A DNA stretch of 64,000 nt from NCBI GenBank assembly GCA_902580265.1, contig CACHJY010000004.1:1-64000 (forward strand), written 5' to 3'. This DNA comes from an uncultured Alphaproteobacteria bacterium (GTDB lineage: Bacteria; Pseudomonadota; Alphaproteobacteria; Rhodobacterales; Rhodobacteraceae). The notes below the pieces were generated by a model. It saw only the letters and a program-made list of their open reading frames with translations. It had not been told where the DNA came from and did not search any database. A program made the position numbers and the translations under genes. This document shows, one piece after another, positions 1 through 8,800 of this stretch (within the stretch, counting starts at the first letter, position 1; the number at the start of each line of letters is the position of its first letter).

Positions 1-905
1 CCAACATGGAAAAAGCTGGTAAGGGTATTGCTATTGCTGGTTTTGGACCATTAGTTGAGAGATTGGAAATGAATATGACAGACCCATCTCCCTCTCTTGA
101 TGCAGATACAAGGTCAACCCGAAAAGCGCCACATCCTTTTCTCTCTGACATAAACGTGAGAAAAGCTTTATCTATGGCAATCGATAGGCCTTTGCTTGTA
201 GAGATAGGTTATGGAAAAGCAGGCGACGTAACCTGTGACCTAGTTCCAGCACCTGACCTTTACGCTGCTAAAAACACCCACTGCCTTAAGCAAGACATAG
301 CCGGAGCGAATGCTTTGCTAGAAAAAGCAGGATGGAAAAAAGGTTCTGATGGCATAAGAGCAAAAGATGGAGTAAAACTATCCATACTTTACCAAACATC
401 TACCAATGCTGTTAGACAAGACTTCCAGGCTCTGATTAAAGAGTGGTGGCAGCAGATCGGCGTTGAGACAGAACTAAGAAACCTTAATGCTTCCGTTTTC
501 TTTGGAGGTGATCCAGGGTCTCCTGATACTTATCAGAAGTTCTATGCTGATGTCGAAATGTATGCAAATACTTTTGATGGTACAGATCCACAAGCTTATC
601 TGTCAGCATACAGATGTGGAAATGAACCTAAACCAGAAAGCCAATGGCAGGGTGCGAACATAAATAGATATTGTGACCCAGCCTATGATGCGCTTTTAGA
701 TAAGCTATCGGCGACCGGTGATCTTAAAAAGCGTGGAGAAATTGGTATTCAGTTAAATAACATGCTTACTAAAGACAGCTATACAATCGTTCCTTTGGTA
801 CATAGGGGAAGAGTTTCAGCTCATGCCAAGTCTCTTGGTGGAGTTGTATTAAACACATGGGACTCAGAGCTCTGGAATGTTGCCGACTGGTATCGTATAA
901 AATAA
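1..905 (+). CDS. ABC transporter substrate-binding protein, family 5 (3' part)
   Basis: This is the C-terminal 300 or so residues of a periplasmic solute-binding protein of the peptide/nickel (SBP family 5) type. The reading frame is already open at the first base, so the start and signal peptide lie outside the window. The stretch 'INVRKALSMAIDR' is the conserved family-5 block, and 'GANALLEKAGWKKGSDGIR' is the usual 'A..LL..AGW..G.DGIR' motif. Family members are about 500-550 residues. The next two genes are the matching permeases, so the protein delivers a peptide-like or other large solute to that channel. The ligand cannot be read from the sequence. A strong hairpin follows the stop codon. 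Confidence 0.9.
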   Translation, partial: NMEKAGKGIAIAGFGPLVERLEMNMTDPSPSLDADTRSTRKAPHPFLSDINVRKALSMAIDRPLLVEIGYGKAGDVTCDLVPAPDLYAAKNTHCLKQDIAGANALLEKAGWKKGSDGIRAKDGVKLSILYQTSTNAVRQDFQALIKEWWQQIGVETELRNLNASVFFGGDPGSPDTYQKFYADVEMYANTFDGTDPQAYLSAYRCGNEPKPESQWQGANINRYCDPAYDALLDKLSATGDLKKRGEIGIQLNNMLTKDSYTIVPLVHRGRVSAHAKSLGGVVLNTWDSELWNVADWYRIK

Positions 906-910
906 TTTAC

Positions 911-950
911 AAAATGGCGCAGCTTTAATTAGCTGCGCCATTTTTGTTTT
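911..950 (+). terminator. Rho-independent terminator-like hairpin between binding protein and permease
   Basis: A perfect 14-bp inverted repeat (911-924 with 931-944, six-base loop TTAATT) is followed by a T-rich run to about 950. It sits five bases after the binding-protein stop and before the first permease. Inference: it is a partial terminator that leaves more binding-protein mRNA than permease mRNA. Confidence 0.85.
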
Positions 951-963
951 TATAACCTTTTAA

Positions 964-1971
964 ATGCTTACATACATTGTTCGTCGCTTACTGATCTCAA
1001 TACCTACTCTAATTTTTATTAGCTTAGTAATCTTTCTTTTATTGAACCTTGCTCCTAATGACCCAATGGCTCAAGTACCATTGACAGTTCCACCAGAAGT
1101 AAAACAGAAAATGAGGGAGGCTTTAGGCCTGGGGCAACCTTTATATATACAGTTTTTAAAATGGCTAATACAGCTTTTTTGGATAGAGCCACAAGTTTTT
1201 ATAGATTACATGTTCAATACCAGTTTTTCAGAAGGTAAATTACGAGTGATTAGTTGGCAAACACGTAGTCCTGTAATGGATATAATTGTTCAAAGAATGC
1301 CCCAAACCCTTTGGGTAGTTGGGATGTCCTACGTTGTTGGTATTTTAATCGCTATTCCTATAGGTATATATTCCGCTTACAAACAATATTCAGTTTTTGA
1401 TCAAGTTGGTACTTTTGTAACTATGATAGGTTATTCAGTCCCACCATTTTTCACTGGGGTTTTTGTTATAGTGATTTTTTCAGTGCAGTTAGGATGGTTG
1501 CCGTCAATTTATGATACTACGCATACCGTGGTTGATTGGGAGACATTCAAGGTCCAACTAAAACAGATGGTTATGCCAGTCATGGTTCTAGCACTCCAAA
1601 CAACGGCAATGATAAATAGATTTATGCGAGCAACAATGCTCGATAATTTAAGCCAAGATTATGTGAGAACCGCGAGAGCAAAGGGTTTAAGTGAATGGAC
1701 TGTCGTTATGATCCATGTATTGAGAAATTCAATGATCCCTGTAATTACAGTAATCGCCTTAAATGTGCCCGCAATTTTTGGGGGAGCAATCATTACAGAG
1801 CAAGTATTTAAGGTAAACGGTATAGGTCAACAATTAATAGGTGCGATCTATGCTAACGATCTACCAACAGTCCAAACAATTACATTTATGTTTGCGGTAT
1901 TAATAGTACTTTTCAATCTATTAGCTGACATTATTTATGGGATACTCGATCCAAGGATACGGTATGACTGA
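964..1971 (+). CDS. ABC transporter permease, DppB/OppB type
   Basis: This 335-residue inner-membrane permease belongs to a peptide/nickel-type ABC importer. It opens with the typical 'MLTYIVRRLLISIPTLIFI' first membrane helix and the 'APNDP' loop after it. It carries the EAA-type cytoplasmic loop that contacts the ATPase ('YVRTARAKGLSEW'), and ends with 'LLADIIYGILDPRIRYD', the usual DppB tail. Its length is normal for the family. No clear Shine-Dalgarno lies before the ATG. It follows the binding protein after a terminator-like hairpin and overlaps the next permease by eight bases. No ATPase gene for this system is in the window; one may lie upstream of the window or be shared. Confidence 0.93.
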   Translation: MLTYIVRRLLISIPTLIFISLVIFLLLNLAPNDPMAQVPLTVPPEVKQKMREALGLGQPLYIQFLKWLIQLFWIEPQVFIDYMFNTSFSEGKLRVISWQTRSPVMDIIVQRMPQTLWVVGMSYVVGILIAIPIGIYSAYKQYSVFDQVGTFVTMIGYSVPPFFTGVFVIVIFSVQLGWLPSIYDTTHTVVDWETFKVQLKQMVMPVMVLALQTTAMINRFMRATMLDNLSQDYVRTARAKGLSEWTVVMIHVLRNSMIPVITVIALNVPAIFGGAIITEQVFKVNGIGQQLIGAIYANDLPTVQTITFMFAVLIVLFNLLADIIYGILDPRIRYD

Positions 1972-2869
1972 TAATTATAATATTACTACAAAACCGCGTA
2001 GCAAGATTAGAGATGTTTGGGATCAGTTCAAGAGCCATAAAGGCGCTCTTCTGGGAGCAATAATTTTTTTCTCAATCGTTTTGCTGGTGATGGCAGGACC
2101 GTTTATATGGCCCTTTGATGCAAATCAAATTGATATTCGATCGAGGAACCAAGGTCCAAGTCTATTGCATCCCTTTGGAACTGATCAGTTAGGTCGAGAT
2201 ACCTTAGCAAGAATGATGGCAGGAGGACGTACATCGATTGCAGTAGGATTAGCGGCAATGGCCCTGTCTTTGTTTTTTGGCAGTTTCATAGGGGTGACTG
2301 CTGGTTTCTATAAGAGACTAGATGGCTTTCTTATGAGATTTACTGATTTATTTCTTTCCTTGCCTTTACTTCCTTTACTTTTAGTCATGATGCTTTTGTT
2401 TAGAGAGCCTCTTAGTGAGGCTTATGGGCCCGAAAGAGGTATGTTTGTTCTAATTGTAGTTTCGATTGGTATCACGAGTTGGATGCCAACCGCGAGAATA
2501 GTACGAGCTGATGTTCTCGCTCTTAAAGAAAGAGAATTTGTCCTTGCTGCAAAAGCAAGTGGCACTTCAGATACTTTGATTATTTTAAGACATATTATGC
2601 CAAACGTCTTATCTCCCATAATGGTGTCAGCGACACTTGGAATTGCTAATGGTATTATAACGGAAAGCGCTCTATCTTTTTTGGGTTTAGGATTTCCCCC
2701 TGATTTTCCGACCTGGGGAAGGCTTCTAAACGATGCGGTTGATTATTTGCAACAGTATCCTGAACGAGTATTTTGGCCAGGGCTAGCAATTTCGTTGACA
2801 GTTTTAAGTATCAATTATCTCGGTGACGGACTTAGAGATGCGCTCGACCCTAGAATGAGAAAAAGATAG
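1964..2869 (+). CDS. ABC transporter permease, DppC/OppC type
   Basis: This is the second permease of the same importer, about 301 residues. I place the start at the ATG at 1964, not the in-frame ATG at 1937, because an AAGGA lies six bases before it and the overlap with the upstream gene is then a normal eight bases. Family marks are the N-terminal helix after a short cytoplasmic tail, 'HPFGTDQLGRDTLARMMAG' (the OppC 'GTD..GRD' block), the EAA loop 'EFVLAAKASGTSD', and the tail 'LGDGLRDALDPRMRKR'. The next gene is convergent, so the operon ends here without an ATPase. Confidence 0.92.
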   Translation: MTDNYNITTKPRSKIRDVWDQFKSHKGALLGAIIFFSIVLLVMAGPFIWPFDANQIDIRSRNQGPSLLHPFGTDQLGRDTLARMMAGGRTSIAVGLAAMALSLFFGSFIGVTAGFYKRLDGFLMRFTDLFLSLPLLPLLLVMMLLFREPLSEAYGPERGMFVLIVVSIGITSWMPTARIVRADVLALKEREFVLAAKASGTSDTLIILRHIMPNVLSPIMVSATLGIANGIITESALSFLGLGFPPDFPTWGRLLNDAVDYLQQYPERVFWPGLAISLTVLSINYLGDGLRDALDPRMRKR

Positions 2870-2885
2870 TTTTTTTCAGGAATAT

Positions 2886-3683
2886 CTAGGCCTTTTTTAC
2901 ACATCTCGTCATTAAAAAATCTTGCCTAAGATAATTGTTGGAAAAAAAGTTTTCAATTAATACTAGCGCTGCATTACGGAGTTCACTTAATTTAGTTGGA
3001 TCATCGGCCAGGGCTTTTACTAGATTGGCTAATGGACCAGCATTTTTCTCGAATAATTTGAGCATATGTGCCGGGCTCATAGTTGGCGCAAACATAGTAT
3101 CTCTCCCAAATTCAATCTGATCAAAATGATCTTTTAACCTGTCCTCTATCACTGCTATATCTCCCCATAAAACTGGTGAGGCAATTTCTGTGGGAAGAGG
3201 TTTCGAAAAACTCTCAATAAGCTTAAAAAACTTACCCATAAACAGCTCCTTTGGCCATGTAGAAAATGCCAAAATACCCCCGGGTTTCAAGACTCTTTCT
3301 AACTCTTTTACAACAACTGCTGGTCTTGGAGCAAACATATGGCCATATTGGCTTAGTATAATATCAAACTCATTTTCTTTATAGGGTAGAAACTCTGCAT
3401 CACCTTCAACAAATTTTGCCTTAAGTCCCATTATTTTTGAATTTTCATTTGCCCTATCGATTAGCTCTGGTGTCAGATCAATACCCTCAACCTCTACTCC
3501 TTGTCTTGATGCAGTCAAAGCAACTACTCCTGTGCCACAAGCTACATCCAATAATTTCATTCCTTGTTTTACACCACTAAATTGTACAAGTTTTGGTGCT
3601 GCTGTACTTGTTAACGCCTCAAAAGAAATGAATGATGCCCATCCTACCTTAGCTTTTTCTTTCAGTTCTGCAATTTTAGTCAT
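2886..3683 (-). CDS. Class I SAM-dependent methyltransferase
   Basis: This 265-residue soluble protein has a Methyltransf_11/UbiE-like fold. Motif I, 'LLDVACGTG', lies at residues 44-52, followed by an acidic residue at the end of strand 2 ('VEGIDLTPELI') and motif II/III around 'FDIILSQYGHMFAPRP'. The C-terminal 100 residues show no motif I recognise. The substrate is unknown; small molecules and quinone precursors are both compatible with this group. It is monocistronic, convergent with the ABC permease, and divergent from the DUF1127 gene. Fold assignment is secure, function is not. Confidence 0.85.
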   Translation of the reverse strand: MTKIAELKEKAKVGWASFISFEALTSTAAPKLVQFSGVKQGMKLLDVACGTGVVALTASRQGVEVEGIDLTPELIDRANENSKIMGLKAKFVEGDAEFLPYKENEFDIILSQYGHMFAPRPAVVVKELERVLKPGGILAFSTWPKELFMGKFFKLIESFSKPLPTEIASPVLWGDIAVIEDRLKDHFDQIEFGRDTMFAPTMSPAHMLKLFEKNAGPLANLVKALADDPTKLSELRNAALVLIENFFSNNYLRQDFLMTRCVKKA

Positions 3684-3773
3684 TTAACCTCGCATGTGTT
3701 GGTTTTTTAAAATATTAACATTTTGATTGAACAATTCACTACTTAACTTTTAGCTATGCATTTATTCGATAGC

Positions 3774-3798
3774 CGACTATTAAAAATATCAATAGTCG
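3774..3798. promoter_or_regulatory. Perfect 8-bp inverted repeat upstream of the DUF1127 gene
   Basis: CGACTATT (3774-3781) and AATAGTCG (3791-3798) form a perfect inverted repeat with a nine-base AT spacer. It lies 74 bases before the DUF1127 start, in a 188-bp divergent intergenic region. No T-run follows it, so it looks more like an operator than a terminator. The regulator is unknown. Confidence 0.4.
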
Positions 3799-3871
3799 TT
3801 TAGTATTAAACTAACTATATAGACAGCACATGTGAAAATAGTTCATCATTAAACTAGTTAAGGAGGTCACG

Positions 3872-4102
3872 ATGGCAGTAACAAAAATAACAACAACTAA
3901 TCTTACGTTTATAGAGAAAATAGGCCAAATATTCATTGGAACTTACTTTGCTACATTGGACAGAGTAAAAAAAAGAAGAGAGTATCTTAAGACCATAAGA
4001 GAGCTTGAAAAGATGTCTAACAGAGACTTAGCTGACATAGGTTTTAGCAGATCCGAGATAAAAGCGAGAGCTCTGAAGAGTATCTACAAGATTAACATTT
4101 AA
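3872..4102 (+). CDS. DUF1127 domain protein
   Basis: This 76-residue protein has the DUF1127 (YjiS-like) signature at its C-terminus: 'LEKMSNRDLADIGFSRSEI', roughly residues 45-63. An amphipathic, mildly hydrophobic N-terminal part and a basic 'RVKKRRE' stretch come before it. The Shine-Dalgarno AAGGAGGT at 3860-3867 is near perfect, with four bases before the ATG, so strong translation is expected. Small DUF1127 proteins are common in alphaproteobacteria, and some act in phosphate and carbon metabolism control or bind RNA. The role of this one is not known. It stands alone, with an inverted repeat upstream. Confidence 0.88.
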   Translation: MAVTKITTTNLTFIEKIGQIFIGTYFATLDRVKKRREYLKTIRELEKMSNRDLADIGFSRSEIKARALKSIYKINI

Positions 4103-4140
4103 GATTAGATAGAGAGTTCAGTTGAGAAAATAAAAGGATA

Positions 4141-4449
4141 CTAGCCAACAACTTCACCCAACATCATAATTGGATTGATATTGTAGTAGTTGCCTATATC
4201 TTTGAATACTGGGCCTCCCTTTTTCATTGCAGCTCTCATTTCTTCACCGTTTTCAAAAATTACTGTGGCGATTGCATAGTAGGGGGAAGGAACATCCTTC
4301 CCTCCTGACGTCCCTTTTGTAACAATCATTTGCTGAATGTGCTCTGACCAATTTTCCTTAATGATTGCCAAATGATCTTTTACATAGTAGTCAAGGTCAA
4401 AGCTCGTATCATCACTGATCGGATAAGCCACTTGCATTGAAACCGCCAT
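4141..4449 (-). CDS. EthD family protein
   Basis: This protein of about 102 residues has a ferredoxin-like EthD/dabb fold. Marks are 'MAVSMQVAYP', the 'FDLDYYVKDHLAII' segment (the family's 'F..YY...H') and 'YYAIATVIFENGEEMRAAM'. I choose the ATG at 4449 over the one at 4455 because the Shine-Dalgarno AAGGGAG (4456-4462) touches the latter but sits six bases before the former. That ribosome site overlaps the stop region of the receiver-cyclase gene, so the two are probably translated together. EthD proteins are small partners or isomerase-like proteins in catabolic clusters. Its role in a signalling operon is unclear. Confidence 0.8.
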   Translation of the reverse strand: MAVSMQVAYPISDDTSFDLDYYVKDHLAIIKENWSEHIQQMIVTKGTSGGKDVPSPYYAIATVIFENGEEMRAAMKKGGPVFKDIGNYYNINPIMMLGEVVG

Positions 4450-4460
4450 TTTCATCTCCC

Positions 4461-5510
4461 TTAATTATTTATACTAAGAAGTTCTAAAACTTCTATCTGG
4501 TTATCACTCTTAAGTTTCATCAACCCCTTTGACTGGACCTCCACTTCGCTTCTTACCGACATCCAAGCCTCATTAGAGATCAAAATCTCATTAGGTTCCG
4601 TTCTATCACATATATTAAATGCTGTATTAACATTACCACCCAGAACATCAAACTGAAAACTCTTTTTACCTATTAGCCCCGCCACCAATGGTCCGGAATG
4701 AATGCCGATATGAATTGCCCAATTAGGATCCGACTCAATCGCTATTTTTTTCAAATTTATTGCACACTTAGATGCTGAAAGCACTTGGTTTTCTAAACTT
4801 CTAGTTAACCCTCCAGTTGCCAATAGGGCATCCCCCACAGTTTTAATTTTTTCAAGTCCAAATCTTTCAATTTCGCTTTCAAACTTTTCAAAAATTTCTT
4901 GAAGATTTTCCACAACATTCTCAGGAGGATTAGACTCACAGAAAGCTGTGAAACCTACTAAATCACAAACAAGAATTGCTATATCTTCGTACTTTCTTGG
5001 CCTTACTAACCCCGAAGAGTTAAGTTCTTCAGCTATTTTTTCTGGCAATATTTGCTTCAAGAATGATTGTGTTCTTTTTTTATCAGCTTCAACTTTACTT
5101 AAATAGTGCTCCTCACTATCTCTAAATCGTTTCTTTTCTAGGCAAGCAGTAACTCTTGCTTTTAGCAAGGTAGCATTAATGGGTTTTGTTATGTAATCCT
5201 CAGCACCATTACTAATGCACTCCGCCGTTGTCTCTATCTCATCTGCGGCTGTAACCATTACAACAGGTATACTTCGATTCTTTGGATCGGTCTTGAGCGT
5301 TTTCAACACGTCGAGGCCACTAATATCTGGCATCATCAAGTCGAGTAGTATTAGGTCAAAGCTTTCCTCTTTCACTAATTCTAAAGCTTTTTTTCCACAG
5401 TCAGCCTGGATTATAGAGGTGTATCCGTTTCTAGATAATCTTCTTTCGAGCGTAAACCTATTATCTTCGATATCATCAACAATAAGTATTTTTTGATTGT
5501 ATGAATTCAT
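4461..5510 (-). CDS. Response regulator with class III adenylate/guanylate cyclase output domain
   Basis: The protein is about 349 residues. Residues 1-120 form a receiver with phospho-acceptor Asp57 and the conserved Thr and Lys ('VMVTAAD', 'YITKP'). A short helical linker leads to a class III cyclase domain (about 170-345). Both metal-binding Asp are visible (183 in 'VCDLVGFT', 227 in 'KTVGDALL'), as are the adenine-selecting Lys223 and Asp288 and the transition-state Asn295. The transition-state Arg expected four residues later is Asn299. The start at 5510 lies one base after the upstream stop; the longer TTG/other-start version runs into the previous gene. Likely role: phosphorylation-controlled cyclic nucleotide synthesis at the end of the kinase operon, if it is active. 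Confidence 0.88.
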   Translation of the reverse strand: MNSYNQKILIVDDIEDNRFTLERRLSRNGYTSIIQADCGKKALELVKEESFDLILLDLMMPDISGLDVLKTLKTDPKNRSIPVVMVTAADEIETTAECISNGAEDYITKPINATLLKARVTACLEKKRFRDSEEHYLSKVEADKKRTQSFLKQILPEKIAEELNSSGLVRPRKYEDIAILVCDLVGFTAFCESNPPENVVENLQEIFEKFESEIERFGLEKIKTVGDALLATGGLTRSLENQVLSASKCAINLKKIAIESDPNWAIHIGIHSGPLVAGLIGKKSFQFDVLGGNVNTAFNICDRTEPNEILISNEAWMSVRSEVEVQSKGLMKLKSDNQIEVLELLSINN

Positions 5511-5511
5511 T

Positions 5512-5883
5512 TTAGTCTGGCAACTCAATATATTTTTCTATTTTAGTAAGAAGCCTTTTGATATCAATTGGCTTTGTATCATAGTCACTACATCCAGCCT
5601 TAATAGCTCTGTCGCGATGCTCAGGCATAGCGTGAGCAGATAACGCTATTATTGGGATATCTTTAACCCCTTTGATCTTTTTTATTTCGGCCGTAGCAGT
5701 CCAACCATCCATAGTAGGTAAACTTAGGTCCATTAAAATCAGGTCTGGGTTTTCTTCTATAGCCTTATCAATTCCTTCTTGGCCATCCCCAGCAATAATC
5801 AGCTCAAAACCTTTTTTCTTCAGCCTACGAGTAAGCATATAAACATTATCAGGATTATCCTCTACATATAAGATTTTTGTCAT
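5512..5883 (-). CDS. Single-domain response regulator, DivK/CheY-like
   Basis: This 123-residue protein is a receiver domain and nothing else. The acidic pocket is in 'ILYVEDNPDN', the phospho-acceptor is Asp52 ('LILMDLSLP'), the switch Ser is at 82 ('IIALSAHA') and Lys104 is in 'YDTKPID'. The wording 'MDLSLPTMDGWTAT..IK' and 'ALSAHAM..HR..A..AGC..Y.TKPID' is the DivK-like style common in alphaproteobacteria. It overlaps the kinase gene by four bases (ATGA), so it is co-translated. Expected role: phospho-shuttle between the hybrid kinase and another partner, or a diffusible output. Confidence 0.92.
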   Translation of the reverse strand: MTKILYVEDNPDNVYMLTRRLKKKGFELIIAGDGQEGIDKAIEENPDLILMDLSLPTMDGWTATAEIKKIKGVKDIPIIALSAHAMPEHRDRAIKAGCSDYDTKPIDIKRLLTKIEKYIELPD

Positions 5884-8800
5884 TTGCCCACCCCGGCCAC
5901 CGATTCAATTGTTTTAACCAAATGATCAGCTATTCCAGTATCACTCATAGAAGACTTTTCTAGAACTCTGCTGGTTTCAGATGACAAAAACTTTTTATCA
6001 TCTTCATCTAAATCCGCTCCTGTTATTACAACTACCGGCGCCTGCTTTTCAAATTCTTTCCGATAAGCCTCCAAGAACTCAAACCCATTCATTTTTGGCA
6101 TCATCAAATCTAATAATATTAGATCCGGATTTTTTTTAGACTTATCATTTAAAATATCTAAAGCTTCTTTTCCATTACTCGCTTCTAATACAATATACTC
6201 CGCACTAGTAAGTGCTTCTTTTACTGTGAATCTCAAATCATCATTGTCTTCTACAATCAAAATGACTTTTCCTACTTTGCCACCTAATAATTTGCTTATT
6301 GATCCAATTAACCTATCCCTCTCAACTGGTTTAGATAAGTAATCAGCAGCACCCAACGAAAATCCTTTTTTCTTTTCATCAATTATGGATGCCATCACTA
6401 CAGGAATATCTGAAACTTGTTTATCAGCTTTCAAAGTACGCAACACAGACCACCCATCCATTTCGGGCATCAAAATATCCAAGGTAATTGCGTCCGGCTT
6501 ATATTCTCTCGCCATCTTAATACCCTGCGCTCCATCCAGCGCTTGAAGCACACTGAAATTATTTTTTTCTAAGTGCCTAGTCATAAGGTCTCGTATTGTT
6601 GGGTCGTCATCAATAACCAAAATTGTACTTTTTCCATCTTTCTTAGATACTAAAGCAGTTTGTCGATTAAGGCTTTCTAGATCTTCAGCGTTTACATCAG
6701 ACGTCCCTTCAATTTTGATGTTCTGAATAGAAACAGTGAACGTGGTTCCTTTACCTAATTCACTTTTTACTGAAACGTCTCCTCCCATCAACTTTGCAAG
6801 ATTCTGCACAATAGTAAGACCTAAACCCGTTCCCCCATATTTTCTAGTAGTCGAGGCATCAGCCTGAGTAAAAGCGTGAAATAGCTTATCAATTTGTTCT
6901 TGTGTCATACCAATTCCCGAGTCTTGGACATCAATTTCGATAAGTTCCTTTTCGGAGCTCTTTTTTGCTGCTACATCAATTGATATCTGTCCATTTTGAC
7001 AGAATTTTGCAGCATTAGAAATTAAATTAAGCACTATTTGCTTTGTGCGTGTGATATCTGCATTTATAAAATTGATGCCTGGTTCAATATTTAACAGCAG
7101 TTTATTATTTTTTTGCTCAACTAAAGTTCTAGAGGTATCTGCGATTTCCTCAAGTAAGGCTGGTAGCGAAAAGCTTTCATTATACAGCTCAACCTTTCCT
7201 GCCTCAATTTTAGATAAATCTAAAACATCGTTGATCAAATTAAGTAAATGTTTACTTGCACCATGGATGCGCTCTAATGGCTCTAGGTAATCATCATTTC
7301 CGTCGTCTTCTGCATCCTCCTTAAGCATCTCTGTTAATCCAATTACTGCATTCAGAGGTGTTCTTAGCTCATGGCTCATATTTGCGAGAAACTGGCTCTT
7401 AGCTTTATTTGCTCCATCAGCTAGCTCTTTTGCCTCATTAAGCTGAGATACGGTTGTTTCTAGATCAACTTCTCTTTGTTTTAAATCTGAAATGTCATAA
7501 TATACTTGAATTAAACTGGTGTCTGGGAGCCGTTTGCTAGTCATTTGAATAGTTCTGCCGTCTGCCATGGGAGGAAGTAAGGATATAGCAGAGTCCTTTA
7601 TTTCAGACCTTGCCTTTATTCGTCCTTCAATATATTCATCTATGTCTATACCTTGTGTGTCGAACATGCCACTCTCAATAAAGGTTTTTGATAGCTCACG
7701 ATAGGAGGTGTTTATATTAAGGTCCCTGCCAACAAGATTCTTCATGTATTTGTTTATTAAAACAGCATTATCTTGTTTATCCCACAAAATTATACCAGCC
7801 TCAATATTATCAACCGCATCTGCAACAAGTTGTTGAGCTTCTTCCACTTTAACTTCTAAGGCTTTGCGCTTATCAATATTTTCAACGATACCAGTCATCT
7901 TTATCGCCCTGCCATTTTCAAAAGTAGCTTTTGCCCTGGTTTGATACCAAATTTCCTTTCCCTCATGAACATTAATATGTTCCACTCTAACTTCCTGAGT
8001 TTTTCCCGTTACATGGTCTCTAAAAGCATCCTTGTAAGGCTTTAAAAAATCCTTGCGCAGGTTTTTATAGCCTTCTTCCTGAGTCCCTGCAGTAGAGGTT
8101 TCCCCCCAAGTTTCTTTCAAAGCACTAGGGATTTCATAAGTAACTTTATTATTTTCAAGATCAGATTCGAAAACAATTGCTTGTAGATCACCCAGCACAC
8201 GGTCAAATCGTTCTTTTTGGATTTCCAGTGCTTCCTCATGCTTTTTTATTTCAGAGATATCGGTAAAGTTTTGTATAAAGCCACCATCGTCTAGAATTCT
8301 TAAAGTGGACAGAAATGACAGATCTCCCATTTTAGTCTCGCTTGTTATACCTTCTTTCCTTTCAAGCATTCGCCCCTTTTGAATACCCATATGCTCATCT
8401 ACGCTTAATCCGTCTGGAAGCCTTAAACCTTTCTTCATCAAATGATTTAGCATATCTCGCCTGTGTACTCCTGGCTTAAGGTTATAATCCCAATCATTTC
8501 TGTTCCTCTCAACAGCAGCTTGATTACAAAAAACTAGTACATTGTTGGCGTCCCAAATATTTATTGGGTTTACCAATTTGTCTACTGCATCATACAGCCT
8601 TTTCAACTCCTTTTGTTGCTGTTTTAAATCGGTAATGTTGGTGTAACTTTGAACATATGACCCATCTTCTAACAATACGGAAGCTGAGATCAGTTCCTCA
8701 TCTTTTACTGTTATCTCAGCACTCACGCTACCATCAGGACTGTCTTTCATATTTTTAATAGAGTCGTTTATCCAGCTAGATATTGATTTACCATTAGGTA

